Shown here piece after piece: positions 19,231 to 28,000 of a stretch of DNA of 64,000 nt; positions within the stretch are counted from its first letter, which is position 1, and each line of letters begins with the position of its first letter. Below the pieces are notes generated by a model. The model was not told where the DNA came from, ran no database searches, and saw nothing but the letters and a program-made list of their open reading frames with translations. Source of the stretch: an uncultured Bacteroidales bacterium. Its GTDB lineage: Bacteria > Bacteroidota > Bacteroidia > Bacteroidales > P3. The translations under genes were made by a program, and so were the position numbers. The stretch lies in the NCBI GenBank assembly GCA_947168665.1, contig CAMVMX010000002.1, positions 124,001 to 188,000 on the forward strand. The letters are read 5' to 3'.

Positions 19231-20301
19231 ATGATAACAACCACAATGATAGAAATGGCCCTGAGCCATGTCAACGACCCCGACTTGGGGCGCAGCCTCA
19301 CCGAACTGGGCATGATAGAGAACATAGCCATCGACGGCAACAAAGTGTCGTTTGACCTCGTCCTCACCACCCCCGCCTGCCCCATGAAGCAGCGCATGAC
19401 CGACGACTGCGTCAACGCCATACACGAATACGTCGATGCCCAAGCCGAAGTGACCGTCAACCTCACCTCGCGCCCCTATGAGCAGCCCGACCCCCACGAC
19501 CTGGTGCCGGGTGTCAAAAACGTCATAGCCGTGGCTTCGGGCAAAGGCGGCGTCGGCAAAAGCACCGTGGCCGTCAACCTGGCCATCTCGCTGGCCAAGA
19601 CCGGAGCCTCTGTCGGACTCATCGATGCCGACATCTACGGCCCCTCCATCCCCATCATGTTCAACCTCGGGCAGGAAGACGTGATTGGCGAGGAACACGA
19701 CGGCAAGACCTACATGCTGCCCATCGAGCGCTATGGAGTCAAACTCATGTCAATCGGATTCCTCGTTGACCCCGACCGCGCCCTTGCTTGGCGCGGCCCC
19801 ATGGCCTCCGGCGCCCTCAAACAGCTGGCCACCGACACCTGGTGGGGCGAGATAGACTACCTCGTGGTCGACATGCCTCCTGGAACGGGCGACGTGCAGC
19901 TCACCCTCGCGCAGACCCTTCCCGTCACCGGCGCCATCATCGTCAGCACACCGCAGCAAGTGGCCCTGGCCGACGTAGTGCGCGGTGTCGAACTGTTCCG
20001 CAACCCCGGGCTCGACATCCCCGTGCTGGGCTTTGTGGAAAACATGGCCTGGTTCACCCCCGCCGAGCTGCCCGACCATAAGTATTACATCTTCGGCAAC
20101 GGTGGCTGCAAACAGTTGGCCGCCCGGATGAACGTCCCGCTGCTGGGGCAGATACCGCTGGTGCAAAGCATAGCCGAAAGCGGCGACAGCGGAAAGCCCG
20201 TGGCCCTGTGGTCAGACAAAGAGACCCCCGAAAGCACCGCATTCATGCAGCTGGCCGAAAACACCATACGTGAGATATGCAAACTGCAACCCAACAAATA
20301 A
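19231..20301 (+). CDS. mrp: Mrp/NBP35 family Fe-S cluster carrier ATPase
   Basis: VASGKGGVGKSTVAVNLA; DADIYGPSIP; VVDMPPGTGDVQLTL; start chosen at MITTTMIEMALSHVNDPDLG. Confidence 0.93.
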   Translation: MITTTMIEMALSHVNDPDLGRSLTELGMIENIAIDGNKVSFDLVLTTPACPMKQRMTDDCVNAIHEYVDAQAEVTVNLTSRPYEQPDPHDLVPGVKNVIAVASGKGGVGKSTVAVNLAISLAKTGASVGLIDADIYGPSIPIMFNLGQEDVIGEEHDGKTYMLPIERYGVKLMSIGFLVDPDRALAWRGPMASGALKQLATDTWWGEIDYLVVDMPPGTGDVQLTLAQTLPVTGAIIVSTPQQVALADVVRGVELFRNPGLDIPVLGFVENMAWFTPAELPDHKYYIFGNGGCKQLAARMNVPLLGQIPLVQSIAESGDSGKPVALWSDKETPESTAFMQLAENTIREICKLQPNK

Positions 20302-20311
20302 CCCCCAGACA

Positions 20312-20557
20312 ATGACAGACCAAGAAAGAATCGCGGTTGAGGGCCGCGTCAAAAACGCCCTCCAACAGATACGCCCCTACCTGCAGCAAGATGGCGGCGA
20401 TGTTGAGTATGTCGACATCACCAACCAGGGAGTGGTCATGGTGCGCCTTACTGGGCATTGCGGCTCTTGCCCTCATGCCCTCCAAACCCTCAAGCAGGGA
20501 ATTGAGACAGCCATCAAGCGTGTCATTCCTGAAGTGAAATCGGTTGAGAGAGTATAA
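20312..20557 (+). CDS. NifU C-terminal-domain Fe-S scaffold protein
   Basis: IRPYLQQDGGDVEYVDI...VRLTGHCGSCPHALQTLKQGIE. Confidence 0.9.
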   Translation: MTDQERIAVEGRVKNALQQIRPYLQQDGGDVEYVDITNQGVVMVRLTGHCGSCPHALQTLKQGIETAIKRVIPEVKSVERV

Positions 20558-20562
20558 CCCTA

Positions 20563-21108
20563 TTGCCTATGATTTATACCAAGACAGGGGACGGCGGAAC
20601 CACATCGCTGGTGGGCGGCACAAGGGTGCTGAAATGCGACACCCGCGTCGAGGCCTACGGCACGGTCGACGAGCTGAACGCCCACGTGGGTCTGCTGGCC
20701 GAGCTGATTAAGGCGACCGACTCCACCCATTATGCAGCCCTCAAACAGGTGCAGCGGAACCTCTTCGTTGTGCAGACACTCCTCGCCACTGAGAAGGAGG
20801 TGAAATTCGAGCTGCCACAGCTGCCTGACGATGCTGTTGAGGGGCTGGAACATCTGATTGACCAGCTGCAGGAGGGGCTGCCGCCATTCCGCAGTTTTGT
20901 GATGCCGGGCGGGACGATGACTGCGGCCCAGTGTCATGTGGCCCGCACGGTGTGCCGCCGGGCGGAGCGCTGCATAGTGAAGCTGAGCCAGGAGGCTACG
21001 GTCGACAACTGTGTAGAACGCTATGTGAACAGGCTGTCGGACTACCTTTTCGTCCTTTCGCGCCATCTGGTTCTGTCACAAGGGGCAGAGGAGTCACTTT
21101 TCAACTAA
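20563..21108 (+). CDS. Cob(I)yrinic acid a,c-diamide adenosyltransferase (PduO type)
   Basis: YTKTGDGGTTSLVGGTRVLKCDTRVEAYGTVDELNAHVG; HVARTVCRRAER; YVNRLSDYLFVLSRH. Confidence 0.93.
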   Translation: MPMIYTKTGDGGTTSLVGGTRVLKCDTRVEAYGTVDELNAHVGLLAELIKATDSTHYAALKQVQRNLFVVQTLLATEKEVKFELPQLPDDAVEGLEHLIDQLQEGLPPFRSFVMPGGTMTAAQCHVARTVCRRAERCIVKLSQEATVDNCVERYVNRLSDYLFVLSRHLVLSQGAEESLFN

Positions 21109-21185
21109 AAATCCTTGAACATTAATTATTTGAGAAAAGAATAAAGTATAAAAACAATTAAAAACCCCGTTTGGCTGGAAAATAA

Positions 21186-21216
21186 TTTGCGAAAAAAGAA
21201 AAAAAACGTACTTTTG
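21186..21216 (+). promoter_or_regulatory. Bacteroidota promoter TTTG-N19-TACTTTTG
   Basis: TTTG 21186-21189, TACTTTTG 21209-21216. Confidence 0.8.
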
Positions 21217-21316
21217 CAAAATAATTTGATGCATATCGAACTCTAAACAATTCATCAACTGAAAGAAGTTCAAATTGTTATTTTTAGGAAGGTAAAGAGA
21301 TTAAAACTTAGAAATT

Positions 21317-21538
21317 ATGTATTGGACACTTGAATTGGCAACAAAATTAGAGGACGCCCCGTGGCCTGCCACAAAAGATGAGCTGATAGATTATGCCCAG
21401 CGGACTGGAGCCCCCATGGAAGTTATAGAGAACCTGATGGAGATTGAAGATGAGGGAGACCCCTATGACAGCATCGAGGATCTATGGCCGGATTATCCGA
21501 CAAAAGATGACTTCTTTTTTCAAGAAGACGAATATTAA
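21317..21538 (+). CDS. DUF2795 domain-containing small protein
   Basis: MYWTLELATKLEDAPWPATKDELIDYAQRTGAPMEVIENLMEIEDEGDPYDSIEDLWPDYP. Confidence 0.8.
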   Translation: MYWTLELATKLEDAPWPATKDELIDYAQRTGAPMEVIENLMEIEDEGDPYDSIEDLWPDYPTKDDFFFQEDEY

Positions 21539-21547
21539 TATAAGACT

Positions 21548-22315
21548 ATGAGAATAACTTTTATTGGCTCGGGCAATGTAGCAACACACCTTGCCCTTGC
21601 CATGTACGGCCGTGGACACGTGATTGAGCAAGTGTGGTCGCGCAATTTAGAGCATGCCAACCTTCTGGCAGCACGTGTTGAAGCCAAACCTATCAACAAA
21701 CTATCCAAACTGACCGACAACTCCAATGTGTATATCATTGCCGTCACGGACGATGCACTGCCCGAGATGGCCAAGGAGATTCATGTGGGCAATGCCCTTG
21801 TGTTGCATACTTCAGGCGCCACTGCGGCCGATGTGTTGAAGCCCTGTAGCTCCCGTTACGGGGTGCTGTGGTCGCCACAGACCTTTGTGCGCGATGTGGC
21901 GTTGGAGTATGGTGAACTACCATTCTGTATCGAAGGCTGCGATGCCGCCACTGAGGACGATATTGCCGAGTTCGTGGGTATGATTTCATCCCACATCTTC
22001 CGCACCAACCTCGATCAGCGGCTCTATCTGCATCTTTCGGCGGTGTTTGTGAATAACTTCACCAATGCCCTGTATGCTGTTGCCCAGCAGATTTGCCGCG
22101 AGCACAATGTCCCCTTCGAGATTCTTCACCCCCTCGTGATGACCACCGCCAAGAAACTGCAGTGGGGCGATGTACGGTTCCAACTGACGGGTCCCGCTGT
22201 CCGTAACGACCAGCAGACCATCAACTCCCATCGCGAACTGCTGTCGAAAAACCCCTCAACCTTGGCCCTCTACGACAGTCTCACTGCCTTGGTGAAGAAG
22301 ATTAAGCATGATTGA
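21548..22315 (+). CDS. Rossmann-like / DUF2520 domain protein
   Basis: MRITFIGSGNVATHLALAM; SNVYIIAVTDDALPEMA; LVLHTSGATAADVL; HLSAVFVNNFTNALY. Confidence 0.88.
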   Translation: MRITFIGSGNVATHLALAMYGRGHVIEQVWSRNLEHANLLAARVEAKPINKLSKLTDNSNVYIIAVTDDALPEMAKEIHVGNALVLHTSGATAADVLKPCSSRYGVLWSPQTFVRDVALEYGELPFCIEGCDAATEDDIAEFVGMISSHIFRTNLDQRLYLHLSAVFVNNFTNALYAVAQQICREHNVPFEILHPLVMTTAKKLQWGDVRFQLTGPAVRNDQQTINSHRELLSKNPSTLALYDSLTALVKKIKHD

Positions 22316-23075
22316 CACCCATTGCCACCTCTATGACGAGGCTTTCGACGCCGACCGCGATGCAGCCGTAGAAAGGGCTGCCGCGGCCGGTGTCGGGCTC
22401 ATGCTCCTGCCGGGAATTGATAGCCTGAGCCATTCCAGGCAAGAGGCTTTGGCCAACCAATATCCCGGGCGGTTTAGACAGATGATGGGATTGCACCCAA
22501 CGTCCGTCACCGCCGATTTCGAGCCGGAGCTGGCCATCGTCAAGGACAAACTCTTCTCGCCCCAGGCCCGCTATGTCGGGGTGGGGGAGATAGGGCTGGA
22601 CCTCTATTGGGACAAGACTTTCCTCGAGCAGCAGCGCGAAGTACTCAAAAGGCAGATGGTTTGGGCCCGGCAGCTCGGTCTGCCCGTATGTTTGCATGTG
22701 CGTAAGGCCTACAATGAGCTGTTTGGCCTCCTGCGCGACCTCAATTGGGGTTCCTTCCGGGGTGTGATGCACTGCTTCGGGGGCAGTGTGCAGGAAGCGC
22801 ACAAAGCCATCGAGATGGGGTTTCATCTCGGCATTGGTGGCGTAGTGACATTCAAGAATGCCACAATGGCCGATGTGGTGGCCTCGGTGCCGCTCGAAAG
22901 CCTCCTGCTGGAGACCGACGCCCCATACCTTGCACCCGTGCCCTATCGTGGCAAACGCAATGAAAGTGCCTATATCCCTGTCATAGCCCAAAAAATTGCT
23001 GCCATCAAAGACGTCTCGGTGGCCCAAGTGGACGAGGTGACATCCGCCTCGGCCACCGTTCTGTTTGGTCTGTAG
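22308..23075 (+). CDS. TatD family metal-dependent hydrolase
   Basis: MIDTHCHLYDEAFD; VGEIGLDLYWDK; LLLETDAPYLAPVPYRGKRNESAYI. Confidence 0.95.
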   Translation: MIDTHCHLYDEAFDADRDAAVERAAAAGVGLMLLPGIDSLSHSRQEALANQYPGRFRQMMGLHPTSVTADFEPELAIVKDKLFSPQARYVGVGEIGLDLYWDKTFLEQQREVLKRQMVWARQLGLPVCLHVRKAYNELFGLLRDLNWGSFRGVMHCFGGSVQEAHKAIEMGFHLGIGGVVTFKNATMADVVASVPLESLLLETDAPYLAPVPYRGKRNESAYIPVIAQKIAAIKDVSVAQVDEVTSASATVLFGL

Positions 23076-23086
23076 TGGCCGCCGTG

Positions 23087-23866
23087 TTATAGGCGGTAGC
23101 CTATCCGGGCTATGAACATCAAGGGGTTTATGAAGTCGCCTTTGAACGCCATGCTTCCCTGTCGGAGAGACCTGTCCCCAACGGCCCGGTAGTTGAAGTC
23201 CTCATAGCCCTCAATCAGTACGGCCCCCATTCCCCACAATCCCAGGTCGGCCAGCCAGTGCTTGTTCTCGGTCAGTCCGACCGCCACCCGCCAGGCGGCC
23301 GTCACCTTAGTGCTGTAGTGGTCGACATAGGAGTAGTCATATAGTTGCATGTTGCCAACTTCGATGGGTTGGGCGCCGCCCAGCATCTCGGCACTGCGGT
23401 TGGTAATGATGTTGAAGCCCAACCCGGCCTGTGCTGTAACATAGAAATTGTACTTCGGGCTGATGGGGGTCTCGTAGTGGAGGCCCGCCAACACGGGGAT
23501 ATGTAGAAAAAGGGGCTGGGTAAGCTTCACAGTGGTAAAATTGCGGCGCAGATTGGCCAGTGTAGTGATGCGGTTGACTCTGATTTCGGAGTTCACCCCA
23601 TTGATGACGAAGTCGGTGCTGAGGGCGATGCTCATCCGGCTGCTGTCACGGGTGGGAATGTGGTAGGCCACGCCCAGATTGCCTCCCATTCCGGCGCCGG
23701 CCAGGCTGCCGCCTGTCGTCAGTGCCCACTTGTTGCTGGCCAGGTCGGCTTTGGCATAATCGCCCAGCGGCAATGTCCAGCCGGCATAGAAGTTCCACCT
23801 GTCATGTTGCGCTGCGGATGTGAGGGCCATGGCCGCGAAAAGGATAGTTGCAATTGCTTTCTTCAT
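23087..23866 (-). CDS. Outer-membrane beta-barrel protein
   Basis: Start MKKAIATILFAAMALTSAAQ; alternating beta-strand pattern, C-terminal FIARIGYRL. Confidence 0.7.
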   Translation of the reverse strand: MKKAIATILFAAMALTSAAQHDRWNFYAGWTLPLGDYAKADLASNKWALTTGGSLAGAGMGGNLGVAYHIPTRDSSRMSIALSTDFVINGVNSEIRVNRITTLANLRRNFTTVKLTQPLFLHIPVLAGLHYETPISPKYNFYVTAQAGLGFNIITNRSAEMLGGAQPIEVGNMQLYDYSYVDHYSTKVTAAWRVAVGLTENKHWLADLGLWGMGAVLIEGYEDFNYRAVGDRSLRQGSMAFKGDFINPLMFIARIGYRL

Positions 23867-24041
23867 AGGATGATTGATGTTTTGTCTTTGCCGGGATATA
23901 CGCAAAAGGGGGGGGAATATTGTATGGCGGTACATTTTTTTTCGACGAAAGGCACAATAAAACTGCATGAATAAAAAAAAATATGTAAATTTGCAGTCCG
24001 AATGTAATATCAAAATTGTAGAATAAAACTATTTTAATACT

Positions 24042-24629
24042 ATGGGTATCAGTATCTTTGCTCTGATTATCGGAGCCATCTTCGTCAACAATGTTGTGTT
24101 GGCTCAGTTCCTTGGCATCTGTCCTTTCCTTGGCGTTTCGAAGGATGTGAAGAGTTCAATCGGCATGGGTGGAGCCGTGCTTTTCGTCATGTTGCTTGCC
24201 ACCCTTGTCACCTACCTTATCTATAATTATGTCTTGGTGCCCTTCAATCTGGGCTACCTCCAGACCATTGCCTACATCCTCGTCATAGCCGGCCTTGTCC
24301 AGATGGTAGAAATCATCCTCAAGAAGATTGCCCCCGCCCTCTACCAGACCCTGGGTGTCTTCCTGCCCCTCATCACCACCAACTGTGCCGTCCTTGGTGT
24401 GGCCATCCTGGTTGTGCAGAAGAACATGAACCTGCTGGAGAGCGTTGTCTATGCCGCCAGCATTGCCGTCGGCTTCACCCTGGCGCTTGTCATCTTTGCC
24501 GGCATCCGCGAGCAGATGGAGCTCACCGGAGTGCCCAAGGGCATGAAGGGTGTCCCCATCGCCCTGGTCACCGCCGGCATCCTCGCCATGGCCTTCATGG
24601 GCTTCAATGGTCTTGTTCCGCTGCCCTAA
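24042..24629 (+). CDS. rnfA: Electron transport complex subunit RnfA (RsxA)
   Basis: FVNNVVLAQFLGICPFLGVSKDVKSSIGMGGAVLFV; ITTNCAVLGVAI. Confidence 0.93.
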   Translation: MGISIFALIIGAIFVNNVVLAQFLGICPFLGVSKDVKSSIGMGGAVLFVMLLATLVTYLIYNYVLVPFNLGYLQTIAYILVIAGLVQMVEIILKKIAPALYQTLGVFLPLITTNCAVLGVAILVVQKNMNLLESVVYAASIAVGFTLALVIFAGIREQMELTGVPKGMKGVPIALVTAGILAMAFMGFNGLVPLP

Positions 24630-24720
24630 TACCGCATCAAAGTAGCCCAATTTTCTGTTTTTCGCACCTAAAAATGGCTGAAATTCAAGAAAAAAGAGTC
24701 CCCGCTTCTTTAAAAACCCG

Positions 24721-24750
24721 AATTTTAACATTTTGAATTTTAACATTTTG
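24721..24750. repeat. Perfect 2x tandem repeat of AATTTTAACATTTTG
   Basis: Two identical 15-mers back to back. Confidence 0.9.
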
Positions 24751-24906
24751 GGCGGGAGTTAAGATTTTTTGACATTTTTTTTCTTTCTACTCTTGGAAAA
24801 TGTAGTACTTTTGCATCCGATTTGAGACAGCGAGGACTGCTCTCAATCAATGGCAACGAAAACACTTTAAATAAATAGTATAGATAACTTTAAAAAATTC
24901 AAAGAG

Positions 24907-25104
24907 ATGAAAAAAGTAATGTTCCTTATGGCTGTCGCCGGCATGTTTGCCTTTGCAGCTTGCAACAACACCCCCGCTGAGTCCGAAACTATCGACACCG
25001 CTGCTGTTGTTGAAGAAATGGTTGAAGAGCCCATCGTTGACAGCGCCGTTGAGGCCATGGCCGAAGAGGCTGTTGCCGAGGTTGCTACCGAGGTTGCCGA
25101 ATAA
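24907..25104 (+). CDS. Small acidic lipoprotein (65 aa)
   Basis: MKKVMFLMAVAGMFAFAAC lipobox; TACTTTTG -7 element at 24806-24813; terminator directly downstream. Confidence 0.7.
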   Translation: MKKVMFLMAVAGMFAFAACNNTPAESETIDTAAVVEEMVEEPIVDSAVEAMAEEAVAEVATEVAE

Positions 25105-25128
25105 TCATTCGACATTACCAAAAGATGA

Positions 25129-25163
25129 GGGAGGCCACCCCGAGGGGTTGGCTTCCTTTTTTT
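25129..25163 (+). terminator. Intrinsic terminator
   Basis: GGGAGGCCACCCC-GA-GGGGTTGGCTTCCTTTTTTT. Confidence 0.75.
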
Positions 25164-25275
25164 GTGGCCTCGAGGGGTTGTTTTTTCTTGGCATTCGGCT
25201 TTTTTTTCGTATCTTTGCATTTTGTGGACTCCGTCCCGGCATTGGTTTTGTTTAATCTTTTATTTCTCTATTTGT

Positions 25276-26286
25276 ATGACTGATAGCATTAAGCGTGAGA
25301 TTGTGTGCAGCGGCATCCGCCCCACAGGCAACCTGCATCTGGGCAATTATTTCGGCGCGCTGCGCAATTTTGTCAGGCTCCAGGAGCAGTATGACTGTTA
25401 TTTTTTCGTGGCCGACTATCATTCGCTCACTACTCATCCCACGCCCGACAATCTTTATCTCAACGCGCGCCAGATATTGGTGCAGTATCTGGCCGCCGGC
25501 CTCGACCCTGAGCGCTCGACGGTCTATTTCCAGAGCGACCTCCCTCAGACCGCCGAGCTGTATCTCTTCTTCAACATGAACGCCTACCTCGGCGAGCTGG
25601 AGCGCGTCACGTCGTTCAAGGATAAAGTGCGCCAGAATCCCAACAATGTCAACGCGGGCTTGCTGACTTATCCCACTCTGATGGCGGCCGACATCCTTAT
25701 TCACAAGGCCACGCGCGTGCCGGTGGGCAAGGACCAGGAGCAGCATCTGGAGATGACGCGCACGTATGCCCAGCGGTTCAACAGTATGTATGGCTGCGAG
25801 GTGTTCCCCCTGCCCCAGGCCGTAGGCTCCGAAGGCGGTCTGGTCAAAATCCCTGCCCTCAATGGCAGCGGCAAGATGGGCAAGAGCGAAGGCGAAGCCA
25901 GCACTATATTCCTTACCGACGAGCCTGCCGTGATCCGCAAGAAGGTTATGAAAGCCAAGAGCGACAGCGGCCCCACAGAGATGAACCAGCGCAAACCCGA
26001 AGAGATTGAGAACCTTTTCAGTCTGCTCCGCGCCGTGTCGAAACCGGATACTGTTGAGTATTTCGACGACCTTTATAACCGCTGCCAAATCCGCTACGGC
26101 GACCTCAAAAAGCAGCTGGCCGAAGACATGGTGGCCTTTGTCGAACCCCTCCGCCAGCGCATTCTCGAAGTGGGCGCCGACGAGCAGGGCCTCCGCCGTA
26201 TCATCGACCGTGGCAAAGAAAAAGCCCGCGCCAGTGCCGACCGCACCCTCCACGAGGTTCGCCACGTCATCGGCTATCGCGACTAA
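25276..26286 (+). CDS. trpS: Tryptophanyl-tRNA synthetase
   Basis: CSGIRPTGNLHLGNYFGAL; PVGKDQEQHLEMTR; GSGKMGKSEGEASTIFLTD; start at MTDSIKREIV. Confidence 0.96.
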   Translation: MTDSIKREIVCSGIRPTGNLHLGNYFGALRNFVRLQEQYDCYFFVADYHSLTTHPTPDNLYLNARQILVQYLAAGLDPERSTVYFQSDLPQTAELYLFFNMNAYLGELERVTSFKDKVRQNPNNVNAGLLTYPTLMAADILIHKATRVPVGKDQEQHLEMTRTYAQRFNSMYGCEVFPLPQAVGSEGGLVKIPALNGSGKMGKSEGEASTIFLTDEPAVIRKKVMKAKSDSGPTEMNQRKPEEIENLFSLLRAVSKPDTVEYFDDLYNRCQIRYGDLKKQLAEDMVAFVEPLRQRILEVGADEQGLRRIIDRGKEKARASADRTLHEVRHVIGYRD

Positions 26287-26331
26287 CCCCTTTCAATCTA
26301 TATAGTCTATCACCCCTAAAACCTACAACCC

Positions 26332-27399
26332 ATGAGCAATCGCTACTGCATCATCATGGCCGGCGGCATAGGCAGCCGCTTCTGGCCCCTCAGCAAGAAC
26401 AATTATCCCAAACAGTTCCTCGACATTCTGGGGACAGGCAAAAGCTTCATCCGCAGCACCTTCGAGCGTTTCCTCCCTGTCGTGCCTGCCGAGAACTTCC
26501 TCGTGGTCACCAATGCCGCCTATAAGGAGCTGGTGCTCCAGCACCTCCCCGAGCTCAGCCCCGACCAAGTGCTCTGCGAGCCCATGCGCCGCAACACCGC
26601 TCCCTGCATCGCCTACGCCAACTACCGCATCCTCTCCCGCTGCCCGGAGGCCAGTATCGTGGTCACCCCTGCCGACCACTTGGTCACCAACGAGGTGGAG
26701 TTCCAGCGCATCATCCGTGTCGGTATGGACTTTGTCGAAAACCCCGCCCACGCCGACGCCCTCCTCACCATCGGCATCAGGCCCTCACGTCCCGAGACGG
26801 GCTATGGCTACATCGAGTGGAACCCCGACCACGCGGGCGACTCCGCCCAAGAGGTGAAGCCCGTGGTCAACTTCAAGGAGAAACCCAACCTGGCCACCGC
26901 CCAGCAATACCTCGCCTCGGGCCGCTACCTCTGGAACGCCGGCATCTTCGTCTGGTCGCTGCAAGGAATTCGTCGTGCCTACCACGACTACCTCCCCGCC
27001 ATGGAGCAGCTCTTCGACCAGGGCCGCGCCCTCTTCGGCACCCCGCAGGAGCAAGCCTTCATCGACGGCATGTTTGCTCAGTGCGAAAACATCAGCATCG
27101 ACTACGGCGTCATGGAGCGCTCCCCTAACCGCTACACCATCCCCGCCGACTTTGGCTGGAGCGACATCGGCACCTGGGGTTCCCTCTACGAACATGCCGC
27201 CCACGACCCCGCCCAGAACGCCGTCAGCGGCCATGCCGTTGTGGAGCAGACCACCCGCAGTGTCGTCAACATCGAGCCCGGCTACGAAGCCATCGTCCAA
27301 GGAATGGACCACTGCCTTGTGGCCCTGCGCGACCACAGCCTCCTCGTCTGCCGTCTCGACGACGAGCAGGACATCAAGCACTGGGTTGAACGCCTGTAG
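26332..27399 (+). CDS. Mannose-1-phosphate guanylyltransferase
   Basis: IIMAGGIGSRFWPLSKNNYPKQFLDILG; RRNTAPCIAYA; VVTPADHLV; NFKEKPNLATAQQYLASGRYLWNAGIFVW; FGWSDIGTWGSLYE. Confidence 0.93.
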   Translation: MSNRYCIIMAGGIGSRFWPLSKNNYPKQFLDILGTGKSFIRSTFERFLPVVPAENFLVVTNAAYKELVLQHLPELSPDQVLCEPMRRNTAPCIAYANYRILSRCPEASIVVTPADHLVTNEVEFQRIIRVGMDFVENPAHADALLTIGIRPSRPETGYGYIEWNPDHAGDSAQEVKPVVNFKEKPNLATAQQYLASGRYLWNAGIFVWSLQGIRRAYHDYLPAMEQLFDQGRALFGTPQEQAFIDGMFAQCENISIDYGVMERSPNRYTIPADFGWSDIGTWGSLYEHAAHDPAQNAVSGHAVVEQTTRSVVNIEPGYEAIVQGMDHCLVALRDHSLLVCRLDDEQDIKHWVERL

Positions 27400-27426
27400 G
27401 TGCCGCCGCTGCGCCTTCGACCCCTC

Positions 27427-27470
27427 AAAGCAGATTTTTTTCCACCCCGGGTGTAAGAAAATCTGCTTTT
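27427..27470 (+). terminator. Hairpin AAAGCAGATTTT/AAAATCTGCTTTT after the guanylyltransferase gene, overlapping ECF promoter site C
   Basis: 12-bp inverted repeat with T tail; the loop contains TGTAAG. Confidence 0.6.
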
Positions 27471-27484
27471 CTGCGTCTATATAA
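27452..27484 (+). promoter_or_regulatory. ECF-type promoter site C (TGTAAGAAA-N13-CGTCTATATAA)
   Basis: TGTAAGAAA 27452-27460; CGTC from 27474; 17 nt between GTAA and CGTC. Confidence 0.65.
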
Positions 27485-27504
27485 GCAATCAAACACTCAA
27501 CACC

Positions 27505-27996
27505 ATGAATGCAAAAACCCTCATCCCCCTCGTTGCCGTGCTGATACTTGCGGCCTGCGACCCCGGCTACAGCGTTGAATTTGCCATCGACAACCGCACC
27601 GACCACGCCGTCACCATCCAGTCGCTCCAGCCCTACGACACCATCCAGCACCACTACGCCGCCATCCATCCCCTCACTGCCGCGGCGCACACCGACTCCG
27701 TGGTGTGGGTATCGGGAGGCCTCGGCAGTGCCTCGCTCGACGGCCTCGCCTACCAGCTGCGTGGCAGATCCTATGGCGACAGCGTGCAGCTCCGCTTCGA
27801 CAACGGTCGCACCCTCAACTTCTACCCCGACAGCACAGGCCACGACGCCCTCTACCGCTTCGACAGTGCCAACACCCCCACCTCCCTCTACCGCTATGAA
27901 GAACGGGCAAATACCGAGCCGCCCTTCAAAGGCAACATTGAGTATGGCAAGCTCACCCTCATCGTCACCGACAGCCTCCACCGCCTGAGCCGCTGA
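27505..27996 (+). CDS. Hypothetical lipoprotein, first gene of a predicted ECF sigma operon
   Basis: MNAKTLIPLVAVLILAAC lipobox; 4 bp before the sigma gene. Confidence 0.7.
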   Translation: MNAKTLIPLVAVLILAACDPGYSVEFAIDNRTDHAVTIQSLQPYDTIQHHYAAIHPLTAAAHTDSVVWVSGGLGSASLDGLAYQLRGRSYGDSVQLRFDNGRTLNFYPDSTGHDALYRFDSANTPTSLYRYEERANTEPPFKGNIEYGKLTLIVTDSLHRLSR

Positions 27997-28000
27997 CCTC

